Source: URNF01 sp045531495 (GTDB lineage Bacteria > Bacillota > Clostridia > Oscillospirales > Acutalibacteraceae). From it: a stretch of DNA of 9,985 bases. The stretch spans positions 1 through 9,985 of the forward strand of contig JAZSED010000047.1 of assembly GCA_045531495.1 (NCBI GenBank), given 5' to 3'. The notes beneath the pieces were generated by a model, which did no database searches, was not told where the DNA came from, and was given only the letters and a program-made list of their open reading frames with translations. Positions 6,303-9,985 of the stretch are shown here, piece by piece (position 1 is the stretch's first letter; each line of letters opens with the position of its first letter). A program made the translations under genes and the position numbers.

Positions 6303-7388
6303 ATGTCTAATCGCTTGTTCCAGGGAGTTGTGCATCAGATGCAGGATGCCATTGATCGCACGATAGGCGTTATCGATGAGACCCTTAACATCATTGCGTG
6401 CAGCGATCTCGGCAAAATCGGCACCACCATGAACGCTATCACCGCGGAAACCTTCTCTGCACCTGAAGCTTTTCAGTTGGAGGGGTATACCTTCAAACCG
6501 TTTTGCAGCCGCCCGCACGCAGACTATGTGCTGTTTGTGGAAGGCGATGACCGCGAGGCGTTGCGGTATGCGGGGCTGCTGGCGGTGTCCCTGGAAAATA
6601 TCAAGCAGTATTACGACGAAAAATACGACCGTGCCAACTTCGTAAAAAATGTCATTATGGACAATATTTTGTCGGGTGATATTTATTTGAAAGCGAGAGA
6701 GCTGCGCTTTAACGGCGAGGTAGAACGTGCGGTGCTGTTGATTCGTGTGGCGGTGCCGTCGGATGTTTCGGCATATGACGTGGTACAGAATCTGTTCCCC
6801 GACAAGGCGAAGGATTTTGTTATTAACATCAACGAAAACGATATCGCGTTGGTGAAGGAAATCCGCAGCGGCATTGAAAGCCGTGACCTTGAAAAATTGG
6901 CTATGTCTATTGTGGATACCCTGTCCAGCGAATTTTATACCCAGGCAAGTGTCGGTATCGGCACCGCGGTTTCGGGTATCAAAGAATTGGCATCTTCCTT
7001 TAAGGAAGCGCAGATTGCGCTTGAAGTCGGCAAGGTGTTTGATACCGAGCGCACCATCGTAAGCTACGATAACCTCGGTATTGCGCGTCTGATTTATCAG
7101 CTGCCGACCACCCTTTGCGATATGTTCCTGCGTGAGATTTTTAAACGCGGCTCCATTGAGTCGCTTGACCCTGAAACGTTGTTTACCATTCAGAAGTTCT
7201 TTGAGAACAACCTCAATGTTTCGGAAACCTCCCGCAAGCTGTTCTTGCACCGCAATACGTTGGTGTACCGTCTTGAAAAAATCAAACGTCTGACCGGTTT
7301 GGATTTGAGAAAATTCGATGATGCCATCGTATTCAAAGTGGCGTTGATGGTCAAAAAATATCTCACCGCCAACCCGGTGAAATACTAA
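6303..7388 (+). CDS. PucR/CdaR-family transcriptional regulator
   Basis: This encodes 361 residues. The C-terminal ~65 residues (295-350) carry the PucR-type helix-turn-helix: TIQKFFENNLNVSETSRKLFLHRNTLVYRLEKIKRLTGLDL, where SETSRKLFLHRNTLVYRL is the recognition core. The middle (about 140-250) fits the CdaR GGDEF-like region, ending SFKEAQIALEVG, which is a recurrent family segment. The N-terminal 110 residues are a likely sensory domain without a motif I can name. Family members control sugar-diacid, purine or amino-acid catabolism by direct effector binding; the ligand here cannot be told. The start at 6303 was chosen because AAAGGAG lies 7 nt upstream; an in-frame ATG at 6267 lies inside a hairpin and lacks such a site. 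It is divergent from tyrS, has its own promoter and terminator, and precedes the ftsEX operon without evident link. Confidence 0.88.
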   Translation: MSNRLFQGVVHQMQDAIDRTIGVIDETLNIIACSDLGKIGTTMNAITAETFSAPEAFQLEGYTFKPFCSRPHADYVLFVEGDDREALRYAGLLAVSLENIKQYYDEKYDRANFVKNVIMDNILSGDIYLKARELRFNGEVERAVLLIRVAVPSDVSAYDVVQNLFPDKAKDFVININENDIALVKEIRSGIESRDLEKLAMSIVDTLSSEFYTQASVGIGTAVSGIKELASSFKEAQIALEVGKVFDTERTIVSYDNLGIARLIYQLPTTLCDMFLREIFKRGSIESLDPETLFTIQKFFENNLNVSETSRKLFLHRNTLVYRLEKIKRLTGLDLRKFDDAIVFKVALMVKKYLTANPVKY

Positions 7389-7392
7389 ACCT

Positions 7393-7432
7393 AAAGCAGC
7401 CGAGTTTCATAGTGTAACTCGGCTATGCTTTT
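7393..7432 (+). terminator. Intrinsic terminator after the PucR/CdaR-type gene
   Basis: AGCCGAGTT (7398-7406) pairs with AACTCGGCT (7416-7424), and AAAGC (7393-7397) with GCTTT (7427-7431) across a 2-base bulge. It is followed by only four Ts, so termination may be incomplete. It starts 5 bases after the stop. Confidence 0.75.
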
Positions 7433-7448
7433 CAATGGAAGATTTTGA

Positions 7449-7474
7449 GGGGTTGTGTTGCCAAGGCACACCCC
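7449..7474. promoter_or_regulatory. Inverted repeat overlapping the ftsE -35 and spacer
   Basis: GGGG (7449-7452) and TGTG (7454-7457) pair with CACA (7467-7470) and CCCC (7471-7474), with one bulged T and a 9-nt loop. It spans the candidate -35 and the spacer, a position typical of operators. It is upstream of the predicted start of transcription, so it would act as DNA rather than RNA from that promoter. Confidence 0.45.
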
Positions 7475-7481
7475 GTATACT
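7453..7481 (+). promoter_or_regulatory. Candidate promoter of the ftsE operon
   Basis: TTGTGT (7453-7458), a 17-bp spacer and TATACT (7476-7481) fit a SigA-type promoter with a weak -35. Transcription would start near 7488, within the TGTGACA inverted repeat, about 53 nt before the TTG start codon. Confidence 0.6.
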
Positions 7482-7484
7482 GAA

Positions 7485-7510
7485 TGTGACAGATTTCGAC
7501 ATTTGTCACA
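7485..7510. promoter_or_regulatory. Operator-like inverted repeat at the ftsE transcription start
   Basis: TGTGACA (7485-7491) and TGTCACA (7504-7510) are a perfect 7-bp inverted repeat around 12 bases, and 22 of the 26 positions obey dyad symmetry. It covers the predicted +1 region, which fits a repressor site; alternatively it forms a hairpin at the 5' end of the mRNA. The binding protein is unknown. Confidence 0.5.
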
Positions 7511-7540
7511 CAAATCACATCTGAAAAGGAGGCGGTCGTC

Positions 7541-8263
7541 TTGATAGAATTCCGCGGTGTATATAAAAAATACGCAAACGGCACCGAGGCGTTGAAAGAC
7601 GTTAACATTCATATTGACGACGGCGAATTTGTGTTTATAGTCGGTGCCTCCGGTGCCGGTAAGAGCACGTTTTTGAAACTGATTATGCACGAGGAAACGG
7701 CATCTGCGGGTGAAGTCATTGTTAATGACTATAAGTTTTCTCGCTTGAAACGGCGCGAGATTCCGTACCTGCGCCGCACAATGGGTGTGGTGTTCCAGGA
7801 CTTCCGGCTGATCGATACTATGACCGTGTTTGATAACGTGGCATTTGCCATGCGTGTGACGGGTGCCACCCGCAAGCAAATCCGCCACCGTGTACCGTAC
7901 GTACTGAAATTGGTGGGCTTGCAGGAAAAGCTGCGCCATTATCCGCCGGAGCTGTCGGGCGGTGAACAGCAGCGCGTGGGTCTCGCCCGCGCGCTTGTGA
8001 ACAATCCGAAGCTGATTATCGCGGACGAGCCGACGGGCAACGTCGACCCGAAACGTGCCAAGGAAATCGTGGCGTTGTTGTCGGATATCAACAAGCTGGG
8101 CGCCACCGTACTTATGGTCACCCACGAACATTCGCTGGTAAGACAGTTCGGCAAACGCGTTATCACCATCAAAGACGGTACGGTGGAGTCGGATACAGGT
8201 GCGCCTGCGTCCGCAGAAGTGCCGTTGCGTGAACCCGTGAAGTTGGGAGGTGGCGCGCAATGA
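7541..8263 (+). CDS. ftsE: Cell-division ABC ATPase FtsE (TTG start)
   Basis: This encodes 240 residues: the cytoplasmic ATPase of the FtsEX complex, which uses ATP cycles to let FtsX switch on a peptidoglycan hydrolase at sites of wall remodelling. Walker A GASGAGKST (35-43), Q-loop Gln86 in VVFQDFRL, signature LSGGEQQRVGLARAL (138-152), Walker B LIIADE (158-163) and switch His195 in VTHEH are all present, and the FQDFRLI stretch is characteristic of FtsE. The start is TTG at 7541, with a strong AAGGAGG 8 nt upstream and the typical MIEFRGVYKKY N-terminus. The C-terminal ~22 residues after the ATPase core are low-complexity and probably disordered. The stop overlaps the ftsX start (ATGA), so the two are translationally coupled. 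Confidence 0.97.
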   Translation: MIEFRGVYKKYANGTEALKDVNIHIDDGEFVFIVGASGAGKSTFLKLIMHEETASAGEVIVNDYKFSRLKRREIPYLRRTMGVVFQDFRLIDTMTVFDNVAFAMRVTGATRKQIRHRVPYVLKLVGLQEKLRHYPPELSGGEQQRVGLARALVNNPKLIIADEPTGNVDPKRAKEIVALLSDINKLGATVLMVTHEHSLVRQFGKRVITIKDGTVESDTGAPASAEVPLREPVKLGGGAQ

Positions 8264-9162
8264 AACTGCACAGCTTACGGTATTTGATTCGTGAAGGCTT
8301 CCGCAATATTTGGCAAAACCGTTTTATGGCGATTGCTTCGGTTGCGGTGCTTGTGGTGTGCTTGCTGTTGACAGGCTTTTCGTACCTCATTCTCGAGAAT
8401 GTGCGTAACGCATTTGATTGGGTATACGGACAGAACGTGGTGGTGGCATTTGCCGATACCGCGTTGACCGATGAAGAGGTTGCCGCTGTGGGCACGGCCA
8501 TTGAGGGTATTGAAAATGTCAAAGAGGTGACCTTCCTTTCCAAAGAGGAGTCGCTTGAAAAATACGGGGATTCGTTGCCGCAAGCAACCTATGAAAGCCT
8601 GCAGGGTGAAAACAATCCCCTGTCCGATTCGTACATCGTCACCTTCCATAATTTGGAAACGTTTGATGAAACGGTAGAATTGGTAGAGGCGGTACAGGGC
8701 GTAGAGGACGTTTCGTATGACGGCAACATCGCCAAGACGCTGGCAACGGTACGCAAGGTGGCGTTGTCGGTAGGTATGTGGGTCGTGGTACTGTTGCTAG
8801 CCGTATCCCTGTTTATTATCGCAAACACCATCAAATTGACGGTATATAACCGCCGTTTGGAAATTTATATTATGCGTTCGGTCGGTGCTACGGGAGCGTT
8901 TATCCGTATACCGTTTATTGTCGAAGGTATGGTGCTGGGTGTGCTTTCCGCAGCCCTTTCCTACGGCATTATTTGGGTGTTGTATGACAAATTGCTCGGC
9001 TTTTTCCCCACCACCGCATCACTGTTTTCGTTGGTACCGTTTGCAAAGGTGTGGTGGATAGTGCTTGTTGGTTTTGTTGTCATCGGTATGACCACGGGTA
9101 TGGTCGGCAGTGCCATCGCAACAGGCAAATATCTCCACAAAGAGGGGAGCGAGAAGGTATGA
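8260..9162 (+). CDS. ftsX: Cell-division membrane protein FtsX
   Basis: This encodes 300 residues, the normal length for Firmicute FtsX. The layout is a cytoplasmic N-terminus (SLRYLIREGFRNIWQNR), membrane segment at about 22-44, a large extracellular loop of about 120 residues (45-167), then three membrane segments at about 168-190, 218-243 and 263-286. The cytoplasmic stretch NTIKLTVYNRRLEIYIMRSVGAT (190-211) is the conserved coupling region between TM2 and TM3 that faces FtsE. The outer loop would contact the coiled coil of the hydrolase encoded next. GGGAGG lies 9 nt before the ATG, inside the end of ftsE. The stop again overlaps the next start as ATGA (9159-9162), so all three proteins are likely made in fixed ratio. 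Confidence 0.96.
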   Translation: MKLHSLRYLIREGFRNIWQNRFMAIASVAVLVVCLLLTGFSYLILENVRNAFDWVYGQNVVVAFADTALTDEEVAAVGTAIEGIENVKEVTFLSKEESLEKYGDSLPQATYESLQGENNPLSDSYIVTFHNLETFDETVELVEAVQGVEDVSYDGNIAKTLATVRKVALSVGMWVVVLLLAVSLFIIANTIKLTVYNRRLEIYIMRSVGATGAFIRIPFIVEGMVLGVLSAALSYGIIWVLYDKLLGFFPTTASLFSLVPFAKVWWIVLVGFVVIGMTTGMVGSAIATGKYLHKEGSEKV

Positions 9163-9985
9163 GAACACATTGGTTGTTGTCTAAGGTTTTCTCGTTGGTG
9201 TGTGTGCTGTCGTTATTGGTTGTCAGCTTCTCGTTCGCAACACCTGTTGCGGCGGCATCTGTACAGGACCAGATAAAGCAGCTGGAGAAAGAACAAAAAG
9301 CGTTACAGCAGCAGATAGCATCTGCGAAGGATGACCTGGCAAGCAGTAAGGCAAAGCGCGATTTGTATTACGGACAGATAAGCAACGTCCAAAAGCAGAT
9401 TTCCCTGTTGGATGGAGAAATTGCCACCCTGAACGGGCAGATTGCTTCTAAAAACACGGAAATTGCCAATATGGAGCAACAGATTGCCGCGAACCGTGCC
9501 GAGGAAGATACGGTGCGTCAGCAGTTGGGCGAGCGGCTCAATGCTATTGCCAAACGCGGCAACCTTTCCGCCATACAGATGCTGATGAGTACCGAGAGCT
9601 ATGCGGATTATCTCATCAAGGAGAAGATGATGGAGCAGATAGCGGCAAGTGACCAAGCCGCGCTGGATGCTTTAGAGCAGAAATTAGCGGAGATTCACGT
9701 CGCAGAGGAAAAGGTGAAAGCCGAAAAGGCGGGAATTGAAAGTAAAAAAGCGGATGTAGAAACGTTGCGCGCCAGCTCCAACACCAAGAAAAACGAACTC
9801 AACACGCTGTATAAGAAAGCCAACTCGGTGTACCAGCAGGATAAAAACGAGGTAGATGCGCTTAACAAAGAGCTGGAACAGACCGAGAAAAACATAAAGA
9901 AACTGCTTGCGTCCTTGAACAGCAGCGGCTCGTATACCCAAACCTCGATGTTCTGGCCTGTTCCCACCGTGCGCGCGATTTCGTC
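9159..9985 (+). CDS. PcsB/EnvC-like peptidoglycan hydrolase or activator, 3' truncated
   Basis: The reading frame runs from ATG 9159 to the window edge without a stop (275 complete codons). Residues 7-33 are a Sec signal peptide ending PVAAA, followed by a long coiled coil (about 35-250) rich in Gln, Glu, Lys and Ala. In its middle, GNLSAIQMLMSTESYADYL (135-152) matches the conserved segment of the PcsB/CwlO/EnvC coiled-coil domain that binds FtsX and shields the catalytic domain. The last residues, FWPVPTVRAIS, read like the start of an M23 (LytM) metallopeptidase domain, so an endopeptidase cutting peptide cross-links is expected; a CHAP or NlpC/P60 domain is possible but less likely. The ribosome binding site GGGGAG lies 9 nt upstream inside ftsX, with an ATGA overlap. 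It acts outside the membrane under FtsEX control. Confidence 0.9.
   Translation, partial: MRTHWLLSKVFSLVCVLSLLVVSFSFATPVAAASVQDQIKQLEKEQKALQQQIASAKDDLASSKAKRDLYYGQISNVQKQISLLDGEIATLNGQIASKNTEIANMEQQIAANRAEEDTVRQQLGERLNAIAKRGNLSAIQMLMSTESYADYLIKEKMMEQIAASDQAALDALEQKLAEIHVAEEKVKAEKAGIESKKADVETLRASSNTKKNELNTLYKKANSVYQQDKNEVDALNKELEQTEKNIKKLLASLNSSGSYTQTSMFWPVPTVRAIS

Noticed and set aside
6255..7250. Long minus-strand open frame (331 codons) opposite the PucR/CdaR-type gene, and a similar one at 7391-8260 opposite ftsE
   Set aside because: Composition is that of a shadow frame, rich in Arg, His and Gln, with no family resemblance; the sense genes are clear.

Overview
The window looks like an ordinary housekeeping and cell-envelope segment of a low-to-mid GC Firmicute, most likely a gut-type Clostridia of the Oscillospiraceae/Ruminococcaceae kind. 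The reasons are strong AGGAG-type ribosome binding sites, consensus SigA-like promoters, a clostridial-type glutamate dehydrogenase close to the Clostridium symbiosum enzyme, a Firmicute ftsE-ftsX-M23 hydrolase operon, and an intergenic palindromic repeat (CTTCTCCTTGAGGAGAAG type) of a kind I recall from such genomes. The taxonomic call is inference from family resemblance, not a search.

Layout. Bases 1-645 hold the 3' end of a gene for a secreted-looking protein that ends in a threonine-rich repeat tail. It converges on a minus-strand polytopic membrane protein of the DUF4173/DUF4153 kind (726-2300), and the two share a bidirectional terminator (652-687). A short AT-rich divergent region (2301-2445) carries a near-consensus promoter for the membrane protein and an operator-like palindrome. 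It leads rightward into a MacB/LolD-type ABC ATPase (2446-3123) that has no permease beside it. A promoter starting directly after that stop codon drives gdhA (3231-4583), which ends at a strong terminator. Between the convergent gdhA and tyrS lies a multi-hairpin palindromic repeat of about 130 bp (4651-4782), then the tyrS terminator. tyrS (4835-6058, minus) and a PucR/CdaR-type regulator (6303-7388, plus) are transcribed divergently from a shared region with two good promoters and phased A-tracts. After the regulator's terminator comes an operon of ftsE (TTG start), ftsX and a coiled-coil PcsB/EnvC-like hydrolase cut by the right edge. It is translationally coupled by ATGA overlaps at both junctions.

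How the genes work together. Only ftsE, ftsX and the last gene form a clear functional unit: an ATP-driven membrane complex that controls a peptidoglycan hydrolase during division or elongation. gdhA (ammonia assimilation or glutamate catabolism) and tyrS are single-gene units. I see no phage, CRISPR, toxin-antitoxin or defence system and no convincing new system. The most interesting points are a Thr in place of the first His of the TyrRS HIGH motif, an NAD-type coenzyme pocket in the glutamate dehydrogenase, two inverted repeats flanking the ftsE promoter -10, the palindromic repeat, and an orphan ABC ATPase.
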